64,000 nucleotides of DNA from Burkholderiales bacterium (lineage in GTDB: Bacteria > Pseudomonadota > Gammaproteobacteria > Burkholderiales > Burkholderiaceae_C). Shown here piece by piece: positions 53,061 to 62,351 of the stretch. The notes beneath the pieces were generated by a model. That model ran no database searches. It was not told the origin of the DNA and saw nothing but the letters and a program-made list of their open reading frames with translations. Each line of letters opens with the position of its first letter. Position 1 is the stretch's first letter. The stretch covers positions 682,001 to 746,000 of the forward strand of contig JAFKGD010000002.1 in assembly GCA_017307855.1 (NCBI GenBank), given 5' to 3'. Both the position numbers and the translations under genes were made by a program.

Positions 53061-55163
53061 TCAGAAGTCCACGCGCGCGCCGACCTTGAGCGACCGCCCT
53101 GCCAGCGGCGCGCGACCCGGCGCGGTGCTGGTCAGGATGGACGTGGCGCTGTAGGCGAGCCGGTCGGTGATGTTGTCCAGGCGCGCGTACCAGAGCACGC
53201 TGGCCCCACCGGTCGAACTGCCGACGCGCTGGCGCCAGCCGATGGCCGCGTTCCACAGCGTGTAGGCCGCCGTGGGCGTGTCACCCGCGGCCACGCGGTC
53301 CTGCGCCGCCGCATGGTCGAATCCCAGGCGGCCTGTCCACAGGCCCTGCGTCCACGTGAGCGTCGCGCCCACGCGCACCGGGGCGATGCGCGGCAGCGGC
53401 GCGCCGGTGTCGCTGTTGACCGCGCGCACGAGGTCGCCGCGCAGGCCGAGGTCGAGCTTCGATGCGCCGTCCAGCAGGCGCACGTTGCCGCTCGCTTCCA
53501 GGCCGGTGAAGCGCGCCCGCACGCCGCGATACGCCTGCTCGCGGAAGATGTCCTCGCCGCTGCCGTCGGCCACGCCGTCGCCGTCGGCATCCACGGGGTT
53601 GAACTCGCCGTCGGCGCCGTAGCTGTTGCCGGTGTTCATGAGGCCGATGTAGTTGGAGAAGCGGCTGACGAAGCCGTTCAGGGCGAAGCGGTTGGCGCCG
53701 CGCGCCCATTCGGTGCCCAGGTCCAGGCTGTTGGAACGCTCCTTGGACAGCGTGGCATCGCCGGTTTCCCAGGCGGCGGTGGCCACGTGCGGGCCGTTGG
53801 CGAACAGCTCGTAGTCCTTGGGCGCGCGCTCGGTGTGCGCCAGGTTGGCGGTGAGCTTCCACTCGGGATTCAGGTCCACGCGTGCGCCGCCCGCGTAGCT
53901 GAACGGGTTGAAGCTGCGCGAGCCCGGCACGAAGCGCGGCACGTCGGGGTTGCCAAACGACTCGACGCGGACCGACTCGGTGCGCGCGCCGAACGACAGG
54001 CGGCCCCACGGTTGCGTGAGTTCTTCATGCACGAACAGCGCGCGCGTGCGGCTGGCGCTGTAGGGCGCGAAGGCTTCGTCGCCGTTGGCGCCGAAGCGGG
54101 ACGATTCGGCCTGCAGGCCGATCACGCCGTCGAGCGTGCCCCAGGCGCCGGTCACCGGGGCATGGCGCGCTTCCAGCCGCAGGTCGTTGCCGTTATGGGT
54201 GAAGGTGGTGCCGGGATCGGGGCCTTCGAACTCGGTATGGGTGTAGTCGGTGTGGCCGAACTGCGCCTTCAGGCTGCGCAGGACGGGGCCGTCGAAACGC
54301 CAGAAGCCTTCGAGTGCCTGGCGGTTCTGCCGCATGCCGATGGTCACGTCGTCCTCGGCCACGGTGCCGTAGTCGCTGCGCCAGGTGCTGGCCGAGGCGC
54401 CGATGTAGCCTCGGTCAAAGAACAGCGTGCCGCCCACGGCGCCGCCGCGCGTCTCGCTGGCCGAATTGCAGATGCGGTGGGCCAGCACCGGCACGCCGGT
54501 TTTCTCGCACTCGATCGCCGTGGGCACGCGCACGTCGTCGGTGCGGCGGTCGAACACGTCCAGGTGCAGGCCGATGCGGCCGTTGCCGCCTTCGACCACG
54601 GCCGCACCGCCGCGCCCGCCGTTGCCGGTGGATGCGTTCGCCTCGGCACGGCCACTCACGCCCTGCAGCGGCTCGGTGGGAATGCGGTTGTCGATCACGT
54701 TGACCACGCCGCCGACGGCGCTGCCGCCGTAGAGCAGCGCGCCGGGGCCGCGCAGCACCTCGAGGCGCTCGGCCACCAGCGGCTCGGCCGGCACCGCGTG
54801 GTCGTAGCTCAGCGCCGAGGCGTCCAGCGGCGCGCCACTGTTGCCCAGCACGCGGATGCGGTCCCCGTCGAGCCCACGGATGATGGGCCGGCCCGCGTTG
54901 GGGCCGAAGTAGGTGGACGCCACGCCCGGCGTGCCGTCCAGCGTTTCGCCCAGCGTGGTGCCGGAGCGCAGCGTGAGCGCATCGCCCGAGAGCACGGTGG
55001 TGGGTGCCACGGCGTCGGCCACGCCGAGCGGGTTGCCGGTGACGGTGATGGTGGGCAGCGCGTCGCTGGCGGGGGCTGCGGGCGAGGTCTGCGCCAGCAC
55101 GGGTACGCCGAGCGCCAGGAGGACGGCCGCGCTCACGGCGCGGCGATGGAATCGGGAGGTCAT
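53061..55163 (-). CDS. znuD: ZnuD-like TonB-dependent zinc receptor
   Basis: A 700-aa outer-membrane receptor resembling ZnuD, which takes up zinc (and haem in some species). The signal peptide is AVSAAVLLALGVPVLAQ. The plug has GRPIIRGLDGDRIRVL, then NSGAPLDASALSYDHAVP and VLRGPGALLYGGSAVGGVVN, blocks shared with neisserial ZnuD. The barrel ends KVGARVDF. A loop with DADGDGVADGSGED looks calcium-binding. ATG at 55163 gives the signal peptide. A His-rich DUF2946 gene lies 90 bases upstream, and Zur control is expected though no clear box was found. Confidence 0.82.
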   Translation of the reverse strand: MTSRFHRRAVSAAVLLALGVPVLAQTSPAAPASDALPTITVTGNPLGVADAVAPTTVLSGDALTLRSGTTLGETLDGTPGVASTYFGPNAGRPIIRGLDGDRIRVLGNSGAPLDASALSYDHAVPAEPLVAERLEVLRGPGALLYGGSAVGGVVNVIDNRIPTEPLQGVSGRAEANASTGNGGRGGAAVVEGGNGRIGLHLDVFDRRTDDVRVPTAIECEKTGVPVLAHRICNSASETRGGAVGGTLFFDRGYIGASASTWRSDYGTVAEDDVTIGMRQNRQALEGFWRFDGPVLRSLKAQFGHTDYTHTEFEGPDPGTTFTHNGNDLRLEARHAPVTGAWGTLDGVIGLQAESSRFGANGDEAFAPYSASRTRALFVHEELTQPWGRLSFGARTESVRVESFGNPDVPRFVPGSRSFNPFSYAGGARVDLNPEWKLTANLAHTERAPKDYELFANGPHVATAAWETGDATLSKERSNSLDLGTEWARGANRFALNGFVSRFSNYIGLMNTGNSYGADGEFNPVDADGDGVADGSGEDIFREQAYRGVRARFTGLEASGNVRLLDGASKLDLGLRGDLVRAVNSDTGAPLPRIAPVRVGATLTWTQGLWTGRLGFDHAAAQDRVAAGDTPTAAYTLWNAAIGWRQRVGSSTGGASVLWYARLDNITDRLAYSATSILTSTAPGRAPLAGRSLKVGARVDF

Positions 55164-55253
55164 GGAGAAAAGCTTTCCGCTGAAGGAATCGGACAGCGCG
55201 AACACACGGCGCCGCCCGGCCAGGCAGCGCGCGTCCATCGCGACGAAGAGAGA

Positions 55254-55694
55254 TCAGCGGAACGCGGGAGGCGCGCGCGCGTCGAACAGCGCGGCTCGGC
55301 GGGCCAGCGCCTCGCCTTCGCGCCAGGCCAGCACGAGGGCGGTGGGTACCAGCACCGGCAAGGCGAGCGCAGGCACGCCGCAGGCCAGGTCGGGTTGGCC
55401 GAGCTGGTCGTACAGGCGGCAGTCGCCACCTGTGAGGTGGTCGCCGAACAGGCCGGCCAGCCCGCCATGGGCATGGTCGTGGTGGTCCAGCGCACCGGCC
55501 GTACCCGGCAACGCGTGCGAAGCCGCGAAGGCAGGTGTCGCAACCGCCACGCCGCCTGCGGGCGCCGCATGCAGCACGCGGTGCAACTGCCCCAGCCACG
55601 GAGCCACCACCAGCGCGCACAGCAGCACCGCCAGCTGCAGCATCTGCAGCGGCGAGGCGCGGTGGGAAGAGTGGGAAAGCGGGCGGAGCAGCAT
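55254..55694 (-). CDS. DUF2946-like His-rich exported protein
   Basis: A 146-aa protein with an N-terminal hydrophobic segment (LQLAVLLCALVVAPWLG), a His/Asp cluster (DHHDHAHGG) and a GGDCRLYDQLGQPD stretch with Cys and Asp. A second hydrophobic segment and an ARAPPAFR end follow. The pattern is that of DUF2946 proteins found beside metal receptors. It may bind zinc or copper in the periplasm. It is in line with znuD and probably co-transcribed. Confidence 0.75.
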   Translation of the reverse strand: MLLRPLSHSSHRASPLQMLQLAVLLCALVVAPWLGQLHRVLHAAPAGGVAVATPAFAASHALPGTAGALDHHDHAHGGLAGLFGDHLTGGDCRLYDQLGQPDLACGVPALALPVLVPTALVLAWREGEALARRAALFDARAPPAFR

Positions 55695-55755
55695 GACCAG
55701 GGGCGAAATTATTGCAGGTCGGCCGCCGGCCCGCCCGCCGCGGGCGATGCGGCGG

Positions 55756-56301
55756 TCAGCCGCGCACGCGCGCGGCGAAGGTCTTGCGGAACTTCTCCAC
55801 CTTCGGGGCGACCACGAAAGCGCAGTAGCCCTGGTCGGGATGGTTGGCGAAGTAGTCCTGGTGGTAATCCTCGGCCCGCCAGTAGTGGGCGACCGGCGCC
55901 ACCTCCGTCACGATGGGCGCGGCATAGGCCCGCGCCTGCGTCAGTTCGGCGATCACCGCCTCGGCCACCTCGCGCTGCGCGGGCTCGTGCCAGTAGATGC
56001 CGCTGCGGTACTGGGTGCCGACGTCGTTGCCCTGGCGATTGAGCGTGGTCGGGTCATGCACCACGAAGAAAATCTGCAGGATCTCGGCCAGGCTGATGCG
56101 GGCCGGATCGAACGTGACGCGGATCACCTCGGCATAGCCGGTGCGGCCCGTGCACACCTGCTCGTAGGTGGGACGGCCGGTGTCGCCGTTGCTGTAGCCG
56201 GATTCGACGTCGGTCACGCCCTGCACGCGGTCGAACACGGCCTCGGTGCACCAGAAGCAGCCGCCGCCCAGGGTGATGGTTTCGGTGGTGGGAGATGTCA
56301 T
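55756..56301 (-). CDS. msrA: Peptide methionine sulfoxide reductase MsrA
   Basis: A 181-aa MsrA that repairs Met-S-sulfoxide. The catalytic motif GGCFWC carries the nucleophile Cys15. Further family blocks are GVTDVESGYSNG, YEQVCTGRTGYAEV, FFVVHDPTTLNRQGNDVGTQYRS and EDYHQDYFANHP. No second resolving cysteine is evident near the C-terminus. ATG at 56301 gives a normal length; longer frames are not supported. Confidence 0.97.
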   Translation of the reverse strand: MTSPTTETITLGGGCFWCTEAVFDRVQGVTDVESGYSNGDTGRPTYEQVCTGRTGYAEVIRVTFDPARISLAEILQIFFVVHDPTTLNRQGNDVGTQYRSGIYWHEPAQREVAEAVIAELTQARAYAAPIVTEVAPVAHYWRAEDYHQDYFANHPDQGYCAFVVAPKVEKFRKTFAARVRG

Positions 56302-56333
56302 GGCGGCCAATCTAGCAAAAGAGCAGACACCCT

Positions 56334-56972
56334 TCAGCGCACGATGCCGATGGCCAGGGCCAGCCCGGCCACGGCGGCCAGCGCTCCGCCGATCATCAGC
56401 GCGCCGTCGCGCACGGTGAGCGCGACGCCGAAGAGGGCGATGGCCACCATCGGCACGGACGAGGCGAAAGGAAAAATCTCCAGCGCCGGCACCGTGAGCG
56501 CCAGGCCGATGCTCAGCACGGCCGCGACGCGCGCGAACGCGGAACGCGTGAGAACGCTCAATCGCCGGTGGAACACGGCGTCGATGCGCCGGGCCCAGGG
56601 GCGCAGCTTCTCCACCGAGGCCTCCAGCTTCTCCGAGGCCGGCCCGCGCTCGCGCACGAAGCGGGGCAGCCACATCTGCTGGCGGCCGAGGGCGATCTGC
56701 GCGGCGAACAGGATGATGAGCGCAGCCAGCGCCGTCGGCACGCCGGGCACGGCGCCCAGCGGCGTGAGTTCCAGCAGCGCCGGCACGACGAGGAAGGGCC
56801 CGTAGCTGCGGTGACCGAAGGCTTCCATCATCTCGCCCACTCGCACGCGCCGGCCTTCGCCGGCCAGCTGCTCCAGCCGGTCGAGGATGTCGGCGAGGCT
56901 GGCGGGCGCGTCGTTGCTGGCACCGGCCGAGCGCGCGCGTGAGGCCTGCGCAACGGTATTCATGCGGACCAT
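56334..56972 (-). CDS. ExoD-like membrane protein
   Basis: A 212-aa protein of the ExoD (exopolysaccharide synthesis) family: an N-terminal helix (SLADILDRLEQLAGEGRRVRVGEMMEAFG) and GPFLVVPALLELTPLGAVPGVPT. Three C-terminal membrane segments follow, with FARVAAVLSIGLALTVPALEIFPF. ExoD influences exopolysaccharide and alkali tolerance in rhizobia, but its activity is unknown. ATG at 56972 or 56963 may be used. Confidence 0.8.
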   Translation of the reverse strand: MVRMNTVAQASRARSAGASNDAPASLADILDRLEQLAGEGRRVRVGEMMEAFGHRSYGPFLVVPALLELTPLGAVPGVPTALAALIILFAAQIALGRQQMWLPRFVRERGPASEKLEASVEKLRPWARRIDAVFHRRLSVLTRSAFARVAAVLSIGLALTVPALEIFPFASSVPMVAIALFGVALTVRDGALMIGGALAAVAGLALAIGIVR

Positions 56973-57074
56973 GATCGCCCGTCGCCAGCCGCGCGCCGTG
57001 TAGGAAGACCGCGCGACCGCATCGCCGCTACAGTGCGGGCTCCGCTCCACGTACCGAACAGAAGGAACACCGTC

Positions 57075-57305
57075 ATGCCGCACGTCGTCGTCAAACACTG
57101 GCCCGGGCCCACCGAAGAACAGAAGGCCGAGCTGGCCGCGCGCCTGGTGCAGGCCGTGCGCGACGTGTTCGGCTCCAGCGAGGCCTCGCTGTCGGTGGCC
57201 CTGGAGGAAGTGGCGCCGGCGGGGTGGACAGAAACCGTCTGGCGCCCCGAGATCGAGCCCAAGCTCGATGTGCTCTACAAGAAGCCCGGCTACACGCCTT
57301 CCTGA
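57075..57305 (+). CDS. Tautomerase family protein
   Basis: A 76-aa protein of the 4-oxalocrotonate tautomerase type. The catalytic N-terminal proline follows the initiator Met (MPHVVVKHWPGPTEEQKAEL), which fixes the start at 57075, with GAAGGAA upstream. The fold repeats as one beta-alpha-beta unit. The end is KLDVLYKKPGYTPS. The substrate is unknown. Confidence 0.88.
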   Translation: MPHVVVKHWPGPTEEQKAELAARLVQAVRDVFGSSEASLSVALEEVAPAGWTETVWRPEIEPKLDVLYKKPGYTPS

Positions 57306-57314
57306 CCGCGCACC

Positions 57315-58079
57315 GTGATCGCCGGAGAACTCAAGCCCGTCCTGTCGGCGCTGGTACTGCCACCGGCGGGTCCGTTGCTGCTGATGGCTCTGGCCGGCCT
57401 GCTGGCGTGGCTTCGCTGGCGGCGCCTGGCCTGGCTGGCGGGCGGCACGGGCGCCGCATCGCTGTGGTTGCTGTCGTGCCAGGCCGTGGCCGTGGCGCTG
57501 GCCGCGCACCTGCTGCCGCAGGTCTCGCCGACACGGCCCGAGGTGTTGCGCGCGCTGGATGTCCAGGCCATTGTGGTGTTGGGCGGCGGCATCGACGACC
57601 CGTCGCCCGAGTACGGCCATCCCCAACCCTCGCCCAGCACCCTGGTGCGCCTGCGCTACGGCGCACACCTGGCGCAGGCCACAGGCCTGCCATTGGGCTT
57701 CGCGGGCGGCGTGGGCTGGGCCAACGCCGGCACCGGCGTGGCATCCGAAGCGCAGGCTGCCGAGTCCGCGCTGGCCGCCTGGCGGCTGCCGCTGCGCTGG
57801 CGCGACGACCAGTCGCGCGACACGGGCGAGAACGCCATGCGCATGAAAGAACTGCTGGCGCGCGAGGACATCACGCGTATCGCCGTCGTCACGCATGCCT
57901 GGCACATGCCGCGTGCACTGCATCACTTCCGCGCACAGGGCTTCGAGACCGTCGTGGCCGCGCCCACGGCGTTCATCCTGCCGCAGTCGCGGCTGCTGAT
58001 GCAGTGGCTGCCGGGCGACAGCGGCCTGTCCGACAGCCGCGCCGTGCTGCGCGAATGGCTGGCGCTGCGGCTGCTCTAG
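57315..58079 (+). CDS. YdcF/ElyC-type DUF218 membrane protein
   Basis: A 254-aa protein with two N-terminal membrane spans and a DUF218 domain: DVQAIVVLGGGIDD, then RLRYGAHLAQ, SRDTGENAMRMKELL and VVTHAWHMPRALHHF. ElyC and SanA relatives act in envelope polysaccharide homeostasis. A GTG start at 57315 is used, 9 bases after the tautomerase stop. The end overlaps the convergent SDR gene by four bases. Confidence 0.87.
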   Translation: MIAGELKPVLSALVLPPAGPLLLMALAGLLAWLRWRRLAWLAGGTGAASLWLLSCQAVAVALAAHLLPQVSPTRPEVLRALDVQAIVVLGGGIDDPSPEYGHPQPSPSTLVRLRYGAHLAQATGLPLGFAGGVGWANAGTGVASEAQAAESALAAWRLPLRWRDDQSRDTGENAMRMKELLAREDITRIAVVTHAWHMPRALHHFRAQGFETVVAAPTAFILPQSRLLMQWLPGDSGLSDSRAVLREWLALRLL

Positions 58080-58894
58080 TACGCGGTACGCCCGCCGTTG
58101 GCTTCCAGGCATGAGCCGGTGATCATGCGCGACTCGTCGCCGGCCAGAAACAGCGCGATGCGGGCGATGTCTTCCGGTTCGCCGACCCAGTAGGGATAGG
58201 TGCGTGCGATCTCCTCGGCGCGGAAGTGGTCGCTGCCCTGCCCCGGTTGGCCGCCCGGCATGCCATAGGCCTGGCGTACGCGCTCGGTGTTGATGCGCCC
58301 GGCGCAGATGGCGTTCACACGCACGCCGGAGCGCGCATACGCACCGGCCAGCGCCCGCGTGAGCGAGTTGACCGCGCCCTTGGCCGACGCGTAGGCATGG
58401 GCCCGGCCGGTGCCCAGCAGGGCGGCGCCGGACGACATGTTCACCACCGTGCCACCTCCACTGTCGATGATGGCGGGGATGGCGTGGCGGGCGGTGAGCA
58501 GCGTGCCGCGCAGGTCCAGCGTCAGCGTGCGCTCCCAGACCGCGAGATCGAGCTCGGTGGCCAATCCGTCGTCGGGTGCCGAGCCGCCCACGGAGTTGAA
58601 CAGTGTGTGCAGTTCGCCAAAGCGCTGGCGCGCGCCGGCCACCAGCTGACGCACGCTGTCTTCGTCCGTCACGTCCACCGCGAAGGCCTCAGCCTGGCAG
58701 CCCGCGTCGCCCAGGGCCCGGGCCAGCGAACGCACCGCGTCCAGGCGGATGTCGGCCAGCGCGACGCGAGCGCCCTCCTGGGCGAACAGCGTGGCCGTGG
58801 CGCGGCCGATGCCGGTGCCCGCGCCCACGACGAGGGCGACGCGGCCCTGCAGCCGCCCGGCCGCCGTGGCGGTGGCAGCGGTGGTCGCGCTCAT
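58076..58894 (-). CDS. Short-chain dehydrogenase/reductase
   Basis: A 272-aa classical SDR using NAD(P). The nucleotide loop is GAGTGIGR (24-31), with NSVGG near 100-104, catalytic Ser155 (NMSSGA), Tyr168 and Lys172 (YASAK). Asp48 after the second strand (ALADIR) suggests NAD rather than NADP. The start overlaps the Bug gene stop (ATGA), so it is the last gene of the minus-strand catabolic operon and probably oxidises or reduces a pathway hydroxyl. Confidence 0.92.
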   Translation of the reverse strand: MSATTAATATAAGRLQGRVALVVGAGTGIGRATATLFAQEGARVALADIRLDAVRSLARALGDAGCQAEAFAVDVTDEDSVRQLVAGARQRFGELHTLFNSVGGSAPDDGLATELDLAVWERTLTLDLRGTLLTARHAIPAIIDSGGGTVVNMSSGAALLGTGRAHAYASAKGAVNSLTRALAGAYARSGVRVNAICAGRINTERVRQAYGMPGGQPGQGSDHFRAEEIARTYPYWVGEPEDIARIALFLAGDESRMITGSCLEANGGRTAY

Positions 58895-59856
58895 TCGACC
58901 TTGATACCGGTCTTGCGGATGAAGTCGCTCCAGTACTGGACCATGTCCGTGAACTGCTTCTGCTGTTCCTGCGGCGAGTTCGGGATCAGCTCCAGCCCCA
59001 GCTCGCGCGTACGCGCCACCACGGCCGGGTCGGCCATCGCGCGGCGGAAGATGTCGTTGAGCGCCTTCACGCGGGCATCGTCGGTGCCGGCCGGTGCGTA
59101 CAGGCCCCAGTAGGTGTCGGCGTTCATGCCCTGCACGCCAGACTCCTTGAAAGTGGGCACGTTGGGGAGCAGCGGGCTGCGGGTGTCACTGGTGACGGCC
59201 AGGGCCTTGAGCTTGCCCGAGGCCAGGTGGGCCTGAGCCGTGGTGGTGCCGCCGAAATAGATCTCGACCTGGCCGCCCAGCAGCGCATTCATCGCCGGCG
59301 CCACGCCCTGGAAGGGCACGTGCACGATGTCCAGGCCCGTGGCGAGCTTGAACATCTCGCCGGCCATGTGCGTGGATGCGCCGTTGCCGCCCGAGGCGAA
59401 GTTGAGCGAACCGGGCCGGGCCTTGGCCATCGCCATCAGCTCCTGCAGCGTGTTGGCGGGCACGTTGGCATTCACCAGCAGCACCAGCGGTGCCTTGGCC
59501 AGGCCGATCACGCCACGGAAATCCTTCGTGGTGTTGTAGGGCATGTCCTTGAGCAGGCTCGGATTGACCACGATGGCCAGGTCGGCGACCAGCAGCGTGT
59601 GGCCGTCGGCGGGCGCGCGCGCCACGGCCGACGATCCGATCGTGGAGGCGCCGCCCGGGCGGTTCTCGATGACGAATTGCTGGCCGGCGGCGGCGGAGGC
59701 GGGCGTCTGCAGCAGGCGGGCCAGGATGTCGCTGGTGCCGCCGGCCGGGAACGGGACGATCAGCCGCACCGGCCGGTCGGGGAAGGTCGCAGCGGCCACG
59801 CTGGTGGCGAGCACGCACAGGGCCAGCAGGCCGGATATCTTTCGCATGAGTTTCAT
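58891..59856 (-). CDS. Bug-family (TctC-like) substrate-binding protein C
   Basis: A 321-aa periplasmic binding protein with signal peptide ISGLLALCVLATSVAAA. The binding loops are RLIVPFPAGGTSDILAR and FASGGNGASTH. It is not close to the tandem pair near 45-46 kb. The start overlaps the upstream DapA-like gene (ATGA) and its stop overlaps the SDR gene, so transport and catabolism are made together. No membrane subunits are nearby. Confidence 0.9.
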   Translation of the reverse strand: MKLMRKISGLLALCVLATSVAAATFPDRPVRLIVPFPAGGTSDILARLLQTPASAAAGQQFVIENRPGGASTIGSSAVARAPADGHTLLVADLAIVVNPSLLKDMPYNTTKDFRGVIGLAKAPLVLLVNANVPANTLQELMAMAKARPGSLNFASGGNGASTHMAGEMFKLATGLDIVHVPFQGVAPAMNALLGGQVEIYFGGTTTAQAHLASGKLKALAVTSDTRSPLLPNVPTFKESGVQGMNADTYWGLYAPAGTDDARVKALNDIFRRAMADPAVVARTRELGLELIPNSPQEQQKQFTDMVQYWSDFIRKTGIKVE

Positions 59857-60869
59857 GGGGGGTCCTCGAGAAGGGTGGAGGGAACAGGTGATCGGTCGGA
59901 CAGCAGGCCGGCCTCGGCGAGGATGGCCACGCATTCCTGCAGCTCGGCCGGCGCGGGCGGCGACAGCGGCGGACGCACGCCGCCGCCTTTCAGGCCGAAC
60001 AATGTCGTGAGCTCCTTGGCCAGGCCGACGTTGTGGAAGCCCTGGGCGAAGTAGCGGCTCTGCAGCTTGTCGGCGATGGCCACGATGCGCCGCACGGCGG
60101 TGGCCGCGGCGGCGAAGTCGCCCGCGTCCAGCGCCGCCAGGAAGTCGGCGCAATGCGGCTGCGCCTGCGATTGCACGAACAGGGGCCTGGAAGAGCCGAA
60201 CATGAAGTCGGGCGCGCGGTCGGGAAACGCCAGGCGGCCGAAGAGGTGGTATTCCTCCAGCGAGGTCGTCACGCTCACGCGATCGCCCACGCGTTCCATC
60301 ATGGCCGCGTAGCTGGACATGTTGAGGGTGGTGCTCATCACCGCGGCCAGATGCTCGATGTGCAGCAGCCGCGCGGCCATCTCCGGCGTGAGGTAGAAGC
60401 CCAGTTCGGCGAGCGTGGTGCTGTAGCAGAACATGCCGATGTCGATGCGCTCGGCCACCTGCTCGTAGAAGGTGCGCACGCCGTCCGCGGTGCGCACGCC
60501 GTAATAGGGCGGCCACACCATCACGGCGTCGGCCCCGGCGTGTTGCGCGTGGCGCGCGAAGTCGACCACGTTGGCCACCGCCGGATCCGAGCAGCCCACC
60601 ACCACGGGCTTGCGGCCGGCGACGGTGTCCAGCACCACGTCAGCCACGCGCTTGCGCTCGGCCACGGTCATGGTCCAGAACTCCTGGTGCAGCGAGTTGA
60701 CGGCCAGTCCGCCCACGCCGGGATGGCGCAGGGTCAGCTCGGTGTTGTGGCGCAGGCCGTCTTCGTCGATCCGGCCGTCGGGCAGGAACGGCGTGTAGAG
60801 CACGGTGATGTAGCCGTGAAGGTTCTGGCGGATCCAGGTGCGCGCGTCGGCGCGGGCGTAGCGTGGCAT
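59853..60869 (-). CDS. DapA-superfamily protein lacking the Schiff-base lysine
   Basis: A 338-aa TIM-barrel protein of the dihydrodipicolinate synthase/N-acetylneuraminate lyase superfamily: GYITVLYTPFLPDGRIDEDGLR at the start is typical. The Tyr of the family is present (Tyr149, FCYSTT). The strand that should carry the catalytic Lys, about 28 residues later, reads LAAVMSTTLNMSSY, and there is no Lys between about residues 88 and 270. Ordinary Schiff-base aldolase chemistry is therefore not expected. It lies 33 bases after the amidase stop and overlaps the Bug gene. It may be a hydratase, a hydrolase or a binding protein. Confidence 0.88.
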   Translation of the reverse strand: MPRYARADARTWIRQNLHGYITVLYTPFLPDGRIDEDGLRHNTELTLRHPGVGGLAVNSLHQEFWTMTVAERKRVADVVLDTVAGRKPVVVGCSDPAVANVVDFARHAQHAGADAVMVWPPYYGVRTADGVRTFYEQVAERIDIGMFCYSTTLAELGFYLTPEMAARLLHIEHLAAVMSTTLNMSSYAAMMERVGDRVSVTTSLEEYHLFGRLAFPDRAPDFMFGSSRPLFVQSQAQPHCADFLAALDAGDFAAAATAVRRIVAIADKLQSRYFAQGFHNVGLAKELTTLFGLKGGGVRPPLSPPAPAELQECVAILAEAGLLSDRSPVPSTLLEDPP

Positions 60870-60902
60870 GGCAGGTGTCCGTTTCTTTCAGGGCCGCACA
60901 CC

Positions 60903-62351
60903 TTACGCCGTCGCGGCGCCGGACACCGGCGGACGGCGATGCGCCCAGGGCGCCGCCTGCTCCAGCTGCGCCGACAGCTGCAGCAGCCGGTCTTCGCGGC
61001 CGAACGGCGCCAGCAGCTGGCAGGCGACGGGCAGGCCACTGGCACTCCAGTGCACCGGCAGGCAGGCCGCGGGCAGGCCGGCGGCGTTGATCACGGCGAG
61101 GAAGGGCGTGTAGCGCGCCACCTGGCGCCGGAACTGCGTGAAGCTGGCCACCTGCATCGAGAGTTCGCCCAGCGGCACCGGCAGCCGCGCCAGCGCGGGC
61201 GTGAGCACCATGTCCACGCCGGCCATGGCATGCGCGAATGCGCGGCCGATGGCATGGAAGCGCTGGATCGCGCCCAGGTAGGTGGTGGCCGTCATGCGCG
61301 CGCCGTGCTCGTAGCCTTCCCGCATCGCAGGTTCGAGATCGTCCGGCCGCAGCGCGCGGCCGAGCGCCGCCAGGCGGGCATCGGTCGACGCCTTGATGTT
61401 GGCAGCCATGACGTCGATGAGTGCCTGGATGAAGGCTGCATAGTCGAGGGCCGGGGTGGCCGCATCGATCACCTCGTGGCCGAGCTGGCGGCACAGGCCT
61501 GCGCCGCGTTCGAGCGCCGCGAGCGGCTCGGCCTCGACCTCGATGCCGTCCCAGGCCTCGCGCCAGACCGCGATGCGCAGCCGCGCGGGCCGCTGCTCCA
61601 GCAAGGCCCGGTAGGAGTTGGGGCGTGCGGGCGCCGCATACGGCGCGCCCGGCTCGTCGCCGGCAATCGCGTCCAGCGCGGCAGCGGTGTCGCGCACCGA
61701 GCGGCTGAGCACGCCGTCGCAAGCGAGGCCGCCCCAGCCTTCGCCACGCGACGGGCCCATGGGCACGAGACCTCGCGAGGGCTTGAGGCCGTAGATGCCA
61801 CAGCAGGCGGCGGGAATGCGGATCGAGCCGCCGCCGTCGCTGCCGTGCGCCAGCGGCACGATGCCGGCCGCCACCGCGGCGGCGGCGCCACCGCTGGAGC
61901 CGCCGGCCGAGCGCGACAGATCCCACGGGTTGCGCGTGGGGCCGCCGTTGGCCGCGGCCTCGGTGGTCGGCGCCATGCACAACTCGGGCACTGTGGTGCG
62001 CGCGAACGGGATCAGGCCGGCGGCCTCGAAGCGCTCAACCAGCGTGGCGTCCTGGGCATAGCGCATGTCGGCGAACAACCGGGAGCCCAGGCCCGAGGCC
62101 AGCCGCGTGGAGGCCAGCCCCGAGTCCTTGAGCAGGAACGGCAGGCCCCGGAACACGCCGCGCGGCTGCCAGTCGCGCGCCCACAGGCGGGCGGCGTCGA
62201 AGTCGGCGTGGCACAGCGCATTGAGCGCCGGGCCGCGCTCGCGCGCCAGCGCGATGGCGCAGTCCATCAGCTCCGCCGGCGTGACGTCGCCGGCGGCCAG
62301 CCGGGCGGCCAGGCCGAGCGCGTCGTGGGCCTGGTACTCCTCAGGCGTCAT
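60903..62351 (-). CDS. Amidase signature family hydrolase
   Basis: A 482-aa amidase of the GatA/AtzF-like signature family that hydrolyses carboxamides or carbamoyl compounds. The Ser-cisSer-Lys triad is visible: Lys75 (FLLKDSG), Ser152 (SAGGSSGG) and Ser176 ([10 protein letters not shown]). Its start overlaps the alpha/beta hydrolase stop by 11 bases. No gatB or gatC lies nearby, so it is a catabolic amidase and not a tRNA amidotransferase. Confidence 0.93.
   Translation of the reverse strand: MTPEEYQAHDALGLAARLAAGDVTPAELMDCAIALARERGPALNALCHADFDAARLWARDWQPRGVFRGLPFLLKDSGLASTRLASGLGSRLFADMRYAQDATLVERFEAAGLIPFARTTVPELCMAPTTEAAANGGPTRNPWDLSRSAGGSSGGAAAAVAAGIVPLAHGSDGGGSIRIPAACCGIYGLKPSRGLVPMGPSRGEGWGGLACDGVLSRSVRDTAAALDAIAGDEPGAPYAAPARPNSYRALLEQRPARLRIAVWREAWDGIEVEAEPLAALERGAGLCRQLGHEVIDAATPALDYAAFIQALIDVMAANIKASTDARLAALGRALRPDDLEPAMREGYEHGARMTATTYLGAIQRFHAIGRAFAHAMAGVDMVLTPALARLPVPLGELSMQVASFTQFRRQVARYTPFLAVINAAGLPAACLPVHWSASGLPVACQLLAPFGREDRLLQLSAQLEQAAPWAHRRPPVSGAATA

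Noticed and set aside
52194-56042. A 1282-codon plus-strand open frame
   Set aside because: It runs antisense through the AEC carrier, znuD, DUF2946 and msrA, all with clear family motifs. Its product is an Arg/His/Gly/Ala-rich string without domains, a common artefact of high GC at third codon positions.
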